From contig CAMCUP010000005.1 of NCBI GenBank assembly GCA_945878885.1, positions 27,208 to 91,207 on the forward strand: 64,000 nucleotides of DNA, given 5' to 3'. Source of the stretch: Polynucleobacter meluiroseus (GTDB taxonomy: Bacteria > Pseudomonadota > Gammaproteobacteria > Burkholderiales > Burkholderiaceae). Shown here in pieces: positions 48,435 through 57,512 of the stretch (positions are counted from its first letter, which is position 1; each line of letters opens with the position of its first letter). The notes below the pieces were generated by a model. The model ran no database searches. It was not told the DNA's origin and worked only from the letters and a program-made list of their open reading frames with translations. The position numbers and the translations under genes are program-made.

Positions 48435-49004
48435 TTAGAGTACTTTCTCTTTTAGCAGTTTTTCTACTTCGCTAGTTATTGCCTTACTTTCGGGTTTTGT
48501 CATGCTGTTAAAAGAATCAATCACCTTGCCATTTCGATCGATCAAGTATTTATAGAAATTCCATTTTGGCGTAGTGCCAGTTTGGGCCACGAGCATTTTA
48601 AATAAGGGATTTATATTTTTCCCAGTGACTGCGCTTTTGGCAAACATCGGAAATTTCACGTCATAAGTATTTTTACAAAAATCAGCAATTTCTTTATTGC
48701 TTGCAGGTTCTTGCTGGCCAAAGTCATTAGAGGGGAAACCAAGTACTACTAAGCCTTGGTCCTTAAAGGCGGCATAAATTTTTTCTAAACCTTCATATTG
48801 ACTGGTAAAGCCACAATAACTGGCGGTATTCACAACTAATACGACTTTGCCTTGGTATTGACATAAATTTTGCGGGGCCTCATCTTGTAGGCGGGGAAAA
48901 GTGTGGGCAAGAAGGGGGCTGCACTGGCTAGGGGCAGCTTGCGCCAGCATCCATGGGCAAGCCCAAACGAGGCAGCAGAAAGTAACAAATTTGAGCTTAA
49001 GCAT
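48435..49004 (-). CDS. Glutathione peroxidase, exported
   Basis: The 189-residue protein has the family signatures VNTASYCGFTSQY (peroxidatic Cys64 in place of selenocysteine), GFPSNDFGQQEP with the conserved Gln and KWNFYKYLID with the Trp. An N-terminal segment VTFCCLVWACPWMLAQA looks like a signal peptide, so the enzyme is probably periplasmic and may use thioredoxin-like donors rather than glutathione. It lies just before the FAD oxidoreductase gene on the same strand (5 bases apart), which hints at a shared response to lipid oxidation. Confidence 0.9.
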   Translation of the reverse strand: MLKLKFVTFCCLVWACPWMLAQAAPSQCSPLLAHTFPRLQDEAPQNLCQYQGKVVLVVNTASYCGFTSQYEGLEKIYAAFKDQGLVVLGFPSNDFGQQEPASNKEIADFCKNTYDVKFPMFAKSAVTGKNINPLFKMLVAQTGTTPKWNFYKYLIDRNGKVIDSFNSMTKPESKAITSEVEKLLKEKVL

Positions 49005-49077
49005 ACTTATTTACCTGTTATTAAAAGTGTCCCTGTAAATTTGGGTAGGAAAGACAAAAGAGCAAGTCTAAGACATT

Positions 49078-49094
49078 CCAGCTTAATATGCTGG
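49078..49094. promoter_or_regulatory. Dyad overlapping the likely -10 box of hldC
   Basis: CCAGC (49078-49082) and GCTGG (49090-49094) are perfect inverted arms around TTAATAT, immediately before the ATG at 49096. TAATAT (49084-49089) inside the loop would serve as -10 box, placing the transcript start at or next to the start codon. The dyad could be an operator, but no regulator is recognised. Confidence 0.35.
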
Positions 49095-49095
49095 T

Positions 49096-49587
49096 ATGTC
49101 ATTACCTTTACCTGTATTTGAGGCCAAAATTACGCAGCCAGCAGACCTGCTACAGGCTTTGGCTAAACTGCCACGCCCACTCGTCTTTACCAATGGGGTG
49201 TTCGATATCTTGCATCGTGGTCACGCCAGCTATCTAGCCCAGGCCCGTCAAATGGGGGCTAGTTTGGTAGTGGGAGTCAATTCAGATACTTCGGTCAAGC
49301 TCTTGGGCAAGGGCGATGATAGACCAATTAATTCCCAAGCCGATCGGCAGGCGCTTTTGGCTGCTTTGGCTAGCGTAGATATAGTCGTACTATTTAATGA
49401 GGCTAGTCCAGTCGAATTAATCGCGCAAATTCGTCCAGATATTTATGTCAAAGGGGGGGATTACGAAATTGAATCCTTGGCAGAAACCCGTTTAGTCAAA
49501 ACATGGGGGGGTATGGCAAGCGCAATCCCATTTTTATACGAACGGTCAACCACTAGCTTGCTAGGGCGAATTCGTCGTGAGCCTTAA
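49096..49587 (+). CDS. hldC: D-glycero-beta-D-manno-heptose 1-phosphate adenylyltransferase
   Basis: The 163-residue protein is a cytidylyltransferase-like enzyme that activates heptose-1-phosphate with ATP for the LPS core. Motifs are FTNGVFDILHRGHASYLAQ (the GxFDxLHxGH nucleotide site), VNSDTSVKLLGKGDDRPIN and the ending YERSTTSLLGRI. In E. coli it is the C-terminal half of HldE; here it is a stand-alone protein, so the kinase half must be a separate gene elsewhere. It converges on coaX with a 4-base overlap. Confidence 0.92.
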   Translation: MSLPLPVFEAKITQPADLLQALAKLPRPLVFTNGVFDILHRGHASYLAQARQMGASLVVGVNSDTSVKLLGKGDDRPINSQADRQALLAALASVDIVVLFNEASPVELIAQIRPDIYVKGGDYEIESLAETRLVKTWGGMASAIPFLYERSTTSLLGRIRREP

Positions 49588-50396
49588 TTACCTTGCCGTA
49601 ACCAAGCCCAAAGTCCTCTAAGCACTAGCCGATCTGCCACTTCAAGGGCACAATTTTTAAATCCCGCATGCGCATTAATAGCGGCGATTAATGGGGGTGC
49701 ATTACCACCGTCTAAAAAAATTCGCTCAATGGGATGATGTAATTCGGCAGCCAAAGCAAGGGCTTCATGCAGGGCGCCAATTTGAGCGGCGACACAACCC
49801 GTCTGAATACCAGTGGCGCTACTTAAGCCAAATCCCCAGCTTATTTCGTCATCATTGGGCACTTGAAGTTGCGCAGTACCCGTAGCTAGGCTATTGGCCA
49901 TTAACGCAAGGCCAGGCAAAATCCAACCGCCGTAATGAACGCCATTGCTACCCAGTAAATCAATGGTACTTGCAGTACCAGCGCTAAGGAGCAAAGTATT
50001 GCCGCCAAATAAAGTTCGCGCACCAATTAATGCTGCCCAACGATCAGCGCCTAGCGTAGATGGTTTTTCATATTGGGTGCGCAAGCCAGCAAAAGGGCTA
50101 TCGCCCTGTAAATGTAGCCATGGAGTGGCCGACCAAGGCGCCAACAAGTTTTGTAAATGGTGGCTTGCTTGTGTAGTGGCAACGCTACAACTAGCAATTT
50201 TTGCCGGCTGGGGAAGTGTGTGCAAAAGGTATTGCGCCAGTTCTTGGCTATGCTCGGCTGAAAGTAAGAGCTTGGTATCAATCGTGCCGCTAAAGGCCCA
50301 AACTTTTTTATCGCGTTCACTAGGCAAGGTATCTTGTTCTACAGCTGCCCATTTAAGGCGGCTATTACCAAGATCAAATAAAAGTAAAAGACTCAT
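49584..50396 (-). CDS. coaX: Type III pantothenate kinase
   Basis: CoaX phosphorylates pantothenate in the first step of coenzyme A synthesis. The 270-residue protein has the ASKHA-fold signatures LLFDLGNSRLKWA at the N-terminus, LGADRWAALIGA in the middle, SAGTASTIDLLG and FLDGGNAPPLIAAI. Type III enzymes are not inhibited by CoA and need a monovalent cation. Its start overlaps the birA stop by 4 bases, a common pair in Burkholderiales. Confidence 0.93.
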   Translation of the reverse strand: MSLLLLFDLGNSRLKWAAVEQDTLPSERDKKVWAFSGTIDTKLLLSAEHSQELAQYLLHTLPQPAKIASCSVATTQASHHLQNLLAPWSATPWLHLQGDSPFAGLRTQYEKPSTLGADRWAALIGARTLFGGNTLLLSAGTASTIDLLGSNGVHYGGWILPGLALMANSLATGTAQLQVPNDDEISWGFGLSSATGIQTGCVAAQIGALHEALALAAELHHPIERIFLDGGNAPPLIAAINAHAGFKNCALEVADRLVLRGLWAWLRQGN

Positions 50397-51181
50397 AGTT
50401 GACTCCGTAAAGAAACATCGCCAGCATGAATCAATACTTGATTTGTACCCTGCTCAAGTATTAGTGCACCATGGGCATTAACACCCAAGGCAGTACCTGT
50501 TTGTGGGCTAGTACCGGGGCCGGTAATAACTACAGCTTGATTAGCATAGGCATCCCATTCCAACCAAATTTTTTGTAGTGAAGAAAAACCATTTTCTTCA
50601 AACTCAGTTAAGACGAGTCCTAATTGGTCGAGAATTTTGAGCCAGATAACATCTAGTGCAGGCAATTGATTTGACCGGCTCACCAAGGTCTCAAGCACGG
50701 CTATCTCTTTGCCAACAGCGCTTTCTAGGCTGCTGGCATTAGTAGCATTCAAGCCAATACCAATTACCATCCAAGTGGGTTGATCCGATTGTGTTTGACC
50801 ACCCTCGAGCAAGATGCCACCCAGTTTCTTATCACCTAGCAAAATATCGTTAGGCCATTTCAAGCGCAGGCCCTTTTCATAAAGCTGGCTTAAGGATAGA
50901 TTTAACGCGGTACTAATGCCATTGATAACCGCAATACCTACAGCTAGGCTAAGACCGCTTAGCTCAGCAGGAGCTCGCTTAAAAGGATAGGCCAAAGAAA
51001 AACATAAGGAATCGCCAAGCTGGGTTTGCCACTTTCTTCCTGCTCGTCCCTTGCCAGCTGTTTGCAAATTTGCCATTCTGGCAACAGGGTCAATTAATTG
51101 ACCAGCACGCCAACGCAATAGTAAATCGTCGTTAGTGGACGTGGTTTGTACTACTCGTTCTAAGATGCAATTCCAGTTCAT
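50393..51181 (-). CDS. birA: Biotin--[acetyl-CoA-carboxylase] ligase
   Basis: BirA activates biotin with ATP and attaches it to the carrier protein of acetyl-CoA carboxylase. The 262-residue protein has the biotin/AMP loop QTAGKGRAGRKWQTQLGD, LRLKWPNDILLGDKKLGGILLE with the catalytic Lys region, and a small C-terminal SH3-like domain. It lacks the N-terminal helix-turn-helix of E. coli BirA, so it is probably not a repressor. It is divergent from the VanZ-like gene (37-base gap). Confidence 0.92.
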   Translation of the reverse strand: MNWNCILERVVQTTSTNDDLLLRWRAGQLIDPVARMANLQTAGKGRAGRKWQTQLGDSLCFSLAYPFKRAPAELSGLSLAVGIAVINGISTALNLSLSQLYEKGLRLKWPNDILLGDKKLGGILLEGGQTQSDQPTWMVIGIGLNATNASSLESAVGKEIAVLETLVSRSNQLPALDVIWLKILDQLGLVLTEFEENGFSSLQKIWLEWDAYANQAVVITGPGTSPQTGTALGVNAHGALILEQGTNQVLIHAGDVSLRSQL

Positions 51182-51218
51182 TCTGCTATTGTAGAAAGGT
51201 CTGACCTAGAATGGCGAG

Positions 51219-52319
51219 ATGAGATCGCAAGGGCGTTTACCGCGTAAGCTAGCTTGGCCATTAAAGGCCATGCCATTGGCACGGGCATTTACCATTATTT
51301 ATGGGCTTTTAATCATTTATGCCAGTCTTAACCCATTCGATTTTGACTTTCACAATGGGGTAACAGCAGGCGCTTGGTGGCATGCCCCCATGCCTCGTGT
51401 GATTCCAGTATTTGATTTAATTGCCAATATACTTGCTTACATACCACTCGGATTTCTCGTTGTATTTGCGGTTTTTCCACGTTGGCGTGGCGTAACTGCT
51501 TTGACTTTTGCCGTGGTCTTTTCAGCATTCTTGGCAGGCGCAGTTGAAACTGCCCAAATTTGGTTGCCAACCCGCATTCCAAGCAAGACTGATTGGTGGG
51601 CCAATTTATCGGGAGGGCTGATTGGCGCGCTCTTAGCAATTCCATTGGGCCCTAAGTGGCTATCAGGCAGCATATTAAGGCAACGTTTTGATCATTGGTT
51701 CGGAATGAACTGGGCCTTATGCGCATTGTTTTTACTTTTTCCATGGGCCCAAATTTATCCACAAAGTTCTTGGCTAGGCATGGGCGCCTTAAGCAATCAA
51801 GCATTTGTTGGCATAGATTGGGGCCCCTTGATTTTTAATCCAGGATTACAAGAAATGTTGATTACCGCTGTTTGTTGGCTAGGCGTGGGCCTGTTGTTTT
51901 CATTGGGCATGACCCGCCAAGCCCCGCTTTGGCTTTTATTAAATAGTTTACTATTCATCTCAGTAATAATCAAAATAGTTTTTACGGCTTTGCAGTTTGG
52001 CTTCGAATTCAGTTTTTCATGGCTTACGACTGGCTCAGTTTGGGGCATGATTAGCGGTTCATTGGCTTTATTTTTAGGTTTGCGTTTATCCACCAGAGCG
52101 CGCTTAATCATCGCCCCCACTTGTTTATTGCTAATTATCTTGGCGGTTAACTGGTTGCCCCACAACCCTTATTTTGTTTTAACTTTACGGGCATGGTACC
52201 AAGGGCGCTTAGTCCATTTTAATGATCTAATGCAATGGGTTTCTTGGTTTTGGTTGCCCTGCGCTTTGTTATGGCTAGTGCAAAACAGTCTATTTATGCC
52301 ACAGAAGCAAGTGCGATAA
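51219..52319 (+). CDS. VanZ-family membrane protein
   Basis: The 366-residue protein is strongly hydrophobic with about nine or ten predicted membrane helices. The VanZ-like part is the first 130 residues (IIYGLLIIYASLNPFDF, FDLIANILAYIPLGFLVV, GAVETAQIWLPTRIPSKTDWWANLSGG); the rest is a further helical bundle. VanZ relatives are linked to glycopeptide resistance and envelope functions, but most have unknown roles, and no vancomycin-resistance gene is nearby. It is followed 21 bases later by the ferredoxin gene. Confidence 0.75.
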   Translation: MRSQGRLPRKLAWPLKAMPLARAFTIIYGLLIIYASLNPFDFDFHNGVTAGAWWHAPMPRVIPVFDLIANILAYIPLGFLVVFAVFPRWRGVTALTFAVVFSAFLAGAVETAQIWLPTRIPSKTDWWANLSGGLIGALLAIPLGPKWLSGSILRQRFDHWFGMNWALCALFLLFPWAQIYPQSSWLGMGALSNQAFVGIDWGPLIFNPGLQEMLITAVCWLGVGLLFSLGMTRQAPLWLLLNSLLFISVIIKIVFTALQFGFEFSFSWLTTGSVWGMISGSLALFLGLRLSTRARLIIAPTCLLLIILAVNWLPHNPYFVLTLRAWYQGRLVHFNDLMQWVSWFWLPCALLWLVQNSLFMPQKQVR

Positions 52320-52328
52320 GGTAAAGAC

Positions 52329-52334
52329 TATAAT
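52329..52334 (+). promoter_or_regulatory. Perfect -10 box just before the ferredoxin start
   Basis: TATAAT (52329-52334) ends six bases before the ATG at 52341, so transcription would start at or near the start codon. There is no Shine-Dalgarno sequence in the T-rich stretch between. No convincing -35 box is present. Confidence 0.4.
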
Positions 52335-52340
52335 TTTTTT

Positions 52341-52649
52341 ATGTATTTTCAACATCATCTTTTCTTTTGCTTAAATCATCGTAGTAATGGTGAAAATTGT
52401 TGTGCGCAACATGGCGCAGAAGCGTTATTTAACTACGCCAAACAACGTATTAAAGAACTTGGTCTGGCTGGTGTTGGTCAAGTACGCGTGAATAAAGCAG
52501 GTTGCCTTGATCGTTGCGATGCCGGGCCTGTTCTGGTCATCTACCCTGCAGGGATTTGGTATACCTGCATCGATACCAATGATGTTGAAGAAATTATTCA
52601 AACACATCTGCTGCAGGGTCAAGTAGTAACTCGCTTACAGTTAGCTTGA
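52341..52649 (+). CDS. Thioredoxin-like [2Fe-2S] ferredoxin
   Basis: The 102-residue protein has the cluster pattern of thioredoxin-fold ferredoxins (as in NuoE and cyanobacterial/Aquifex Fd): Cys in FFCLNHRSNGENCC and later KAGCLDRCDAGPVLVIYP. The family usually shuttles electrons or stores a cluster, but its partner here is unknown. It stands close to lipB/lipA, whose radical-SAM lipoyl synthase needs reducing power, a suggestive but unproven link. The start is chosen as the ATG seven bases after the perfect -10 box. Confidence 0.85.
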   Translation: MYFQHHLFFCLNHRSNGENCCAQHGAEALFNYAKQRIKELGLAGVGQVRVNKAGCLDRCDAGPVLVIYPAGIWYTCIDTNDVEEIIQTHLLQGQVVTRLQLA

Positions 52650-52697
52650 TGGCTCAATCAATTAAGGAATTATGGTATCAAGACAAGTTCACTCCTC

Positions 52698-53390
52698 ATG
52701 AATCAGCGCACGCAAGTTATTACTATTCCGGGCTTGGTAGGGCCAATTCAAATTTCAGTCGACTTGCCAGAGGCTTGCCAGCACGACCCTAATTTTTTAG
52801 TGCGCGGATTGGCTTTGATTACTCACCCACATCCATTGATGGGGGGTACGATGAATAACAAAGTCGTACAAACCTTAACCCGAACCTTTAATCACTTGGC
52901 TTATGTTGGCGTGCGCCCTAATTTTCGGGGGGTAGGAGAATCAGCTGGTGTGCATGATGCTGGTGCCGGTGAGATAGATGATTTATTTATGGTATCAGAG
53001 TGGATGCGCAAGACAGCCAGTTGGCAAGCACTCGGTCTAGAGCTCAATCAAGCCGCCGCATTGCCTTTGGTTTTGGCAGGTTTTTCCTTTGGTAGTTTTG
53101 TTTGTAGCCATTTGTTGCAACGTTTAGTGCAAGCGGGGAAACCTGTTGAAAGGCTAGTAATGGTAGGCGCTGCTGCCGGTAAGTGGCAGCTAGCTCCAGC
53201 GCCAGCAGGTACTATCTTAATTCATGGTGAGCTTGATGAAACCATTCCTTTGCAAGCAGTTTTTGATTGGGCTAGACCCCAAGAGTTAGTGGTACAGGTG
53301 GTGCCTGGCGCAGATCATTTTTTTCATCGACGCCTACACTGCATCCGCAATATCATTGTTGGCGAGTGGCTTGGACAAGCCGCTTGGTAG
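52698..53390 (+). CDS. Alpha/beta hydrolase
   Basis: The 230-residue protein is a short-lid alpha/beta hydrolase of the family with the GGTMNNKVVQTLTRTF motif, VRPNFRGVGESAG with the oxyanion region, a nucleophile elbow LAGFSFGSFV (Ser) and the C-terminal HGELDETIPLQAV and GADHFFHRR (Asp and His). Its substrate is unknown. It overlaps nothing; the DUF493 gene starts 32 bases after its stop. Confidence 0.85.
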   Translation: MNQRTQVITIPGLVGPIQISVDLPEACQHDPNFLVRGLALITHPHPLMGGTMNNKVVQTLTRTFNHLAYVGVRPNFRGVGESAGVHDAGAGEIDDLFMVSEWMRKTASWQALGLELNQAAALPLVLAGFSFGSFVCSHLLQRLVQAGKPVERLVMVGAAAGKWQLAPAPAGTILIHGELDETIPLQAVFDWARPQELVVQVVPGADHFFHRRLHCIRNIIVGEWLGQAAW

Positions 53391-53421
53391 TCATAAATTA
53401 TTTTTTGATCAAGGGGTCGAA

Positions 53422-53685
53422 GTGGAAGAGAAATCGTTGATTGAATATCCATCCATTTTTCCGATAAAAGTGATGGGCAAAGCTAACCCTGAATTTCTAC
53501 CAGCAATTGTGCATATTGCCCAGCAATTTGATCCCATATTTAATCAGAATTTAATTGAACAGCGGCCCTCAAAAGACGGCAATTATTTGGGCTTAACTTT
53601 GCCTATCAACGCTACAAGCCGAGAGCAGCTTGATGAGATTTATCGCACTCTTTCTACCCATCCATTGGTTAGTATGGTGCTGTAG
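53422..53685 (+). CDS. ybeD: YbeD/DUF493-family protein (lipoate locus)
   Basis: This small ferredoxin-fold protein of 87 residues begins with a GTG at 53422, preceded by AAGGGG, the best ribosome-binding site in reach. It then reads EEKSLIEYPSIFPIKVMGKA, matching the YbeD N-terminus; a longer frame from TTG at 53356 would overlap the hydrolase gene. In E. coli ybeD also precedes lipB, and the family has been proposed to act as an allosteric protein, without proof. It ends immediately before lipB. Confidence 0.85.
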   Translation: MEEKSLIEYPSIFPIKVMGKANPEFLPAIVHIAQQFDPIFNQNLIEQRPSKDGNYLGLTLPINATSREQLDEIYRTLSTHPLVSMVL

Positions 53686-53700
53686 TTGCCAGAAACGGAA

Positions 53701-54360
53701 ATGAATTTAACGGCTGCCATTCTTGTTCGGCAATTAGGTTTAGTCGATTATGTCAAAACCTATGAGGCAATGCGCAGTTTTACGCAAACACGAGATGCTA
53801 ATACCCCTGATGAAATTTGGGTGCTTGAGCATCACCCCGTTTTTACATTGGGTTTAGCGGCAGATGCTAGTCATCTGCTGACGCCTAGTAAAACTATTCC
53901 ACTAGTGCAGGTCGATCGCGGTGGTCAAATTACGTATCATGGGCCCGGCCAACTAGTAGTGTATTTACTACTCGATTTGCAGCGTAAGTCATTGTTGGTG
54001 AAAACTTTAGTCCATCATCTCGAACAGGCGCTAATTGATACTCTAGCTGAATATAAGGTTAAAGCAGAAAGACACAAAGGCGCACCAGGCATTTACCTCG
54101 CAGAGCAAGAAAATTTGCCTGCAGAGATGGTGGGCGCCAAAATTGGAGCTCTTGGTTTGAAGGTTTCCCGCCATGCTTCTTATCATGGCCTTGCCTTAAA
54201 TGTGGCGATGGACTTAAGCCCCTTTTTACAAATCAATCCCTGTGGATATGCGGGGTTAAAAACAGTTGACATGCAAACCCTTGGGATCGAGGACAATATA
54301 GTCAACGTTAGTGAGCGGTTAGTGGTTAACCTCCAGCGACACTTACAAAATAGACATTGA
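53701..54360 (+). CDS. lipB: Octanoyltransferase LipB
   Basis: LipB moves octanoate from ACP to lipoyl domains of 2-oxoacid dehydrogenases and the glycine cleavage H protein. Motifs are [34 protein letters not shown] with the catalytic region, GAPGIYLAE and [22 protein letters not shown] with the Lys and Cys-region NPCGYAGL. I chose the ATG at 53701 (219 residues), which has GGAA just before it; a TTG at 53686, abutting the ybeD stop, is the alternative. It overlaps the lipA reading frame region by a few bases if lipA uses its TTG. Confidence 0.92.
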   Translation: MNLTAAILVRQLGLVDYVKTYEAMRSFTQTRDANTPDEIWVLEHHPVFTLGLAADASHLLTPSKTIPLVQVDRGGQITYHGPGQLVVYLLLDLQRKSLLVKTLVHHLEQALIDTLAEYKVKAERHKGAPGIYLAEQENLPAEMVGAKIGALGLKVSRHASYHGLALNVAMDLSPFLQINPCGYAGLKTVDMQTLGIEDNIVNVSERLVVNLQRHLQNRH

Positions 54361-54368
54361 CTTTAAAT

Positions 54369-55355
54369 ATGGCAATCAATAAACCCAATACCGCTAGTCA
54401 CTACGACCCCACGCGCAAACAAAAGTCTGCTGAAAAGACGGCACGTATTCCAATTAAAATTGTGCCCCTTGAACAGGTCTTAAAAAAGCCCGATTGGATT
54501 CGCGTTAAGGCAGCTTCAGACCACTCGCGTTTTGCAGAAATTAAAACCATTTTGCGCGCTAATCAACTCGTTACTGTATGTGAGGAAGCTAGCTGCCCAA
54601 ATATTGGTGAGTGTTTTGGTAAAGGCACCGCTACTTTCATGATTATGGGTGATAAGTGCACCCGTCGTTGCCCCTTTTGCGATGTTGGTCATGGGCGACC
54701 CGATCCACTTGATCTTGCCGAACCACTTAATTTAGCGCGCACAGTTGCTGCGCTACGTTTGAATTATGTCGTCATTACTAGTGTAGATCGTGATGATTTG
54801 CGCGATGGTGGAGCCCAACATTTTATCGATTGCATTATGCAAACCCGTGCCCTTTCACCTGCTACACGCATTGAAGTTTTAGTACCCGATTTTCGTGGGC
54901 GTTTAGAAAAAGCCTTAGATATTTTTTCAGTTAATACCGCGCATGGCTTACCTGACGTAATGAATCATAATTTAGAAACTGTACCTAGGCTATATAAACA
55001 AGCGCGACCAGGCGCCGACTATGCTCACTCCTTAAAATTGTTGAGTGATTTTAAACAGCGTTTTCCACATGTTGCGACGAAAAGTGGCTTGATGGTCGGC
55101 CTAGGCGAAACCGATGACGAAATTATTACGGTGATGCGTGAGATGCGGCAACATCAAATTGATATGCTCACCATTGGCCAGTATTTAGCGCCATCAGCAC
55201 ATCATTTACCAGTAAAGCGTTATGTGCACCCAGATACTTTTAAAGTTTTTGAAGCAGAAGCTTACGACTTAGGTTTTTCGCATGCGGCGGTTGGTGCAAT
55301 GGTACGGTCAAGTTACCATGCTGATCAACAGGCACATGGGGCTGGGCTTGTCTAA
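54369..55355 (+). CDS. lipA: Lipoyl synthase LipA
   Basis: LipA is a radical-SAM enzyme that inserts two sulfurs into octanoyl groups. It carries the auxiliary cluster motif [13 protein letters not shown] and the radical-SAM motif [13 protein letters not shown], then [18 protein letters not shown] and [11 protein letters not shown]. The final Ser of the auxiliary cluster is in VRSSYHA. I chose the ATG at 54369 (328 residues); a TTG at 54357 overlapping the lipB stop is the alternative. A lipoprotein gene overlaps its end in another frame. Confidence 0.94.
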   Translation: MAINKPNTASHYDPTRKQKSAEKTARIPIKIVPLEQVLKKPDWIRVKAASDHSRFAEIKTILRANQLVTVCEEASCPNIGECFGKGTATFMIMGDKCTRRCPFCDVGHGRPDPLDLAEPLNLARTVAALRLNYVVITSVDRDDLRDGGAQHFIDCIMQTRALSPATRIEVLVPDFRGRLEKALDIFSVNTAHGLPDVMNHNLETVPRLYKQARPGADYAHSLKLLSDFKQRFPHVATKSGLMVGLGETDDEIITVMREMRQHQIDMLTIGQYLAPSAHHLPVKRYVHPDTFKVFEAEAYDLGFSHAAVGAMVRSSYHADQQAHGAGLV

Positions 55356-55950
55356 GTCTTTAGTTTCCCTATTGCAGCTAGGTCTAGTCTTAAGTTTATG
55401 TGCATGCACCCCACAATACGATTGGCGTACAGTTCGAGCTGAGCAACAAGCCTATACCGCCCTATTTCCCGCTAAGCCGCAGCATCTTGAGCGTCAAATT
55501 AATTATTTAGGTACAAACTTTAATCAGGCCCTTGAAGTTGTCAAGGTAGCTGACAATATCTATTCGATTACTACGATTCAAGTGCCGCCTAATTTAATTA
55601 GTAGTGCTACGGGTTTAATTGCACAACTTAAACAAGCCATTTTTTCGCAAGCGCTCTTAGATATCGCACAGCCCACTGCGGTAGAAGGTTTTTATAAGCT
55701 AGCTAATTCACCCATTCGAATTCCTACCGAAGATTATTTTTTATTGATGAAGCCCATTGATGGTGTAAATCGAGTGATGCGAGTGCGCTGGATAATGCGA
55801 AATACACCTGGCTTGGGGCTACAAATATATCAACAATCTTTACTGATGCCTTTTCCAAAAAATAGCGATTCAATCAATTCAGTCGCACTGCTTAGTCGTT
55901 TATACGATGATAATGCAAGCCCTTTTTTTGCCGACTTTCATCCCGATTAA
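55318..55950 (+). CDS. Putative lipoprotein, unknown family
   Basis: I do not recognise the family. From the ATG at 55318 (210 residues; 55336 is another candidate) the protein has a hydrophobic signal ending [15 protein letters not shown], a lipobox with the lipidated Cys. The mature part is about 180 residues with mixed strands and helices and no obvious enzyme motif. Its first codons lie inside the end of lipA, so the gene is translated within that operon. It converges on comM, leaving two bases between the stops. Confidence 0.7.
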   Translation: MLINRHMGLGLSKSLVSLLQLGLVLSLCACTPQYDWRTVRAEQQAYTALFPAKPQHLERQINYLGTNFNQALEVVKVADNIYSITTIQVPPNLISSATGLIAQLKQAIFSQALLDIAQPTAVEGFYKLANSPIRIPTEDYFLLMKPIDGVNRVMRVRWIMRNTPGLGLQIYQQSLLMPFPKNSDSINSVALLSRLYDDNASPFFADFHPD

Positions 55951-55952
55951 AT

Positions 55953-57512
55953 TCAGTTAGTCATACCAGTAATGGGTTTACTTAAAGCGCTAGCTTCAAG
56001 CAGATGCGAGCGTAGAACCTGGGTTCTAGTATGACCCTCTAAATCAGCAATAGTTCTAGCAATTTTTAATAGCCGATGCATACCTCTGCCAGATAGCTTA
56101 AGTACTTCCCATATCTTTTTTAATTCTTGCTCATCATTGGGATGTATGGCGATAACATTTTTTATTTCTTGGGGATCGAGTGCATGATTCAATTTTTCTT
56201 GGCGCTTCTTTTGCATGGCCCAAGCCTTAGCAATACGTTGGGCAATAAGGGTAGAAGCTTCACCAGACTGGGAAGACCATTGGGTTTGAAAAAATGCATC
56301 GTGCGGTACTGGCGCTACAGTCATTTTGATATCGATTCTGTCAAGTAAAGGCCCTGAAATTTTATTTTGATAACGTTGCCTTTGTATGGGTGTGTAAATA
56401 CAGCTTTTTTCAAGGTGTCCAAAATAGCCGCACGGACATAAATTCATCGCCGTTACCAGCATAAAATTACTCGGAAAACGACATGCAAAATGGGCGCGAG
56501 TAATTGTTACCTGCCGATTTTGCAAAGGTTCACGCAATGTTTCAAGGGTTTGCCGTGCAAACTGCGGCAATTCATATAAAAAAAGAACGCCATGATGCGC
56601 TAGGGTTACTTCACCCGGCCTTGGGTGAGAGCCACCGCCCACTAGCGCGGCAGTACTGATTGTATGATGCGGAGTTTGAAATGGCCTGACACGCGACAAA
56701 GCAGTGGGTGTGAAAGCACTTTGCTTGAAATTGTTTTTTAGGCTATGAAGAGCCGCCACTTCGAGCGCTTCATCAAGATTTAACTCGGGTAGCAATTGCG
56801 GCAAGCAGTTTGCTAACATCGACTTACCACTACCTGGCGGCCCAGCTAATAAAATTGAATGAAATCCGGCCGCAGCAATTTCAAGAGCCCTTTTAGCAAT
56901 TAAATGCCCATGCACATTTGCCATGTCGGGTGTAGATCGATCCACTAATTGGCTCACATCATTAACGAACTCATTTTGCGCTAGCTTAAGTTGAATGCGC
57001 TTGCACAGAAAGTCACAGACTTGCGCTAAACAACTTGCACCTAGTACCTGCAGATCAGGAATGATGCGAGTAATGCTGCAATTTTCATGCGGAATAATAA
57101 AGATGCGCGATGATTTTTCTTGACGCATTGCCATACCAATTGCAAGGCAACCTACAAATGGTCGCAGCTCTCCTGATAAGGAAAGTTCGCCAGCGAACTC
57201 ATATTGATCTAATTGTGAAAGCGGTATTTGTGCACTTGCTGCAAGAATGCCTAGGGCAATTGCTAAATCGAAACGCCCAGAACATTTTGGTAAATCGGCT
57301 GGGGCTAAGTTGACCGTGATACGCCGGTTAGGAAATTCATAGCCACTTTGAATGATGGCGGCCCGCACCCGATCTTTGCTTTCTCTAACACCAGTGTCGG
57401 CTAGCCCAACAATCGTAAATGAGGGCAAGCCATTTGCCAAGTGAACTTCAACTTGAACCTGTGGAGCATCAAGGCCGCTTAGGCCGCGACTAAAAATAAC
57501 AGCAAGCGGCAA
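55953..57512 (-). CDS. comM: ComM/YifB-family Mg-chelatase-like AAA ATPase
   Basis: ComM is a hexameric branch-migration helicase that helps integrate transforming DNA. The 519-residue protein has an N-terminal Lon-like domain (IFSRGLSGLDAPQVQVEVHL, FTIVGLADTGVRESKDRVRAA), Walker A GPPGSGKS (224-231), LSRVRPFQTPHHTISTAALVGGG and FLYELPQFARQTLETLREPLQ. A Cys-rich zinc-binding insert (NLCPCGYFGHLEKSC) and a C-terminal lid domain follow. The start is TTG, directly after the ubiK stop (TAA then TTG), as the family N-terminus follows it. Confidence 0.9.
   Translation of the reverse strand: MPLAVIFSRGLSGLDAPQVQVEVHLANGLPSFTIVGLADTGVRESKDRVRAAIIQSGYEFPNRRITVNLAPADLPKCSGRFDLAIALGILAASAQIPLSQLDQYEFAGELSLSGELRPFVGCLAIGMAMRQEKSSRIFIIPHENCSITRIIPDLQVLGASCLAQVCDFLCKRIQLKLAQNEFVNDVSQLVDRSTPDMANVHGHLIAKRALEIAAAGFHSILLAGPPGSGKSMLANCLPQLLPELNLDEALEVAALHSLKNNFKQSAFTPTALSRVRPFQTPHHTISTAALVGGGSHPRPGEVTLAHHGVLFLYELPQFARQTLETLREPLQNRQVTITRAHFACRFPSNFMLVTAMNLCPCGYFGHLEKSCIYTPIQRQRYQNKISGPLLDRIDIKMTVAPVPHDAFFQTQWSSQSGEASTLIAQRIAKAWAMQKKRQEKLNHALDPQEIKNVIAIHPNDEQELKKIWEVLKLSGRGMHRLLKIARTIADLEGHTRTQVLRSHLLEASALSKPITGMTN

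Noticed and set aside
49945..50481. 178-residue open frame across coaX and birA on the plus strand
   Set aside because: It spans the overlap of two well-supported genes on the other strand and has no recognisable motif.
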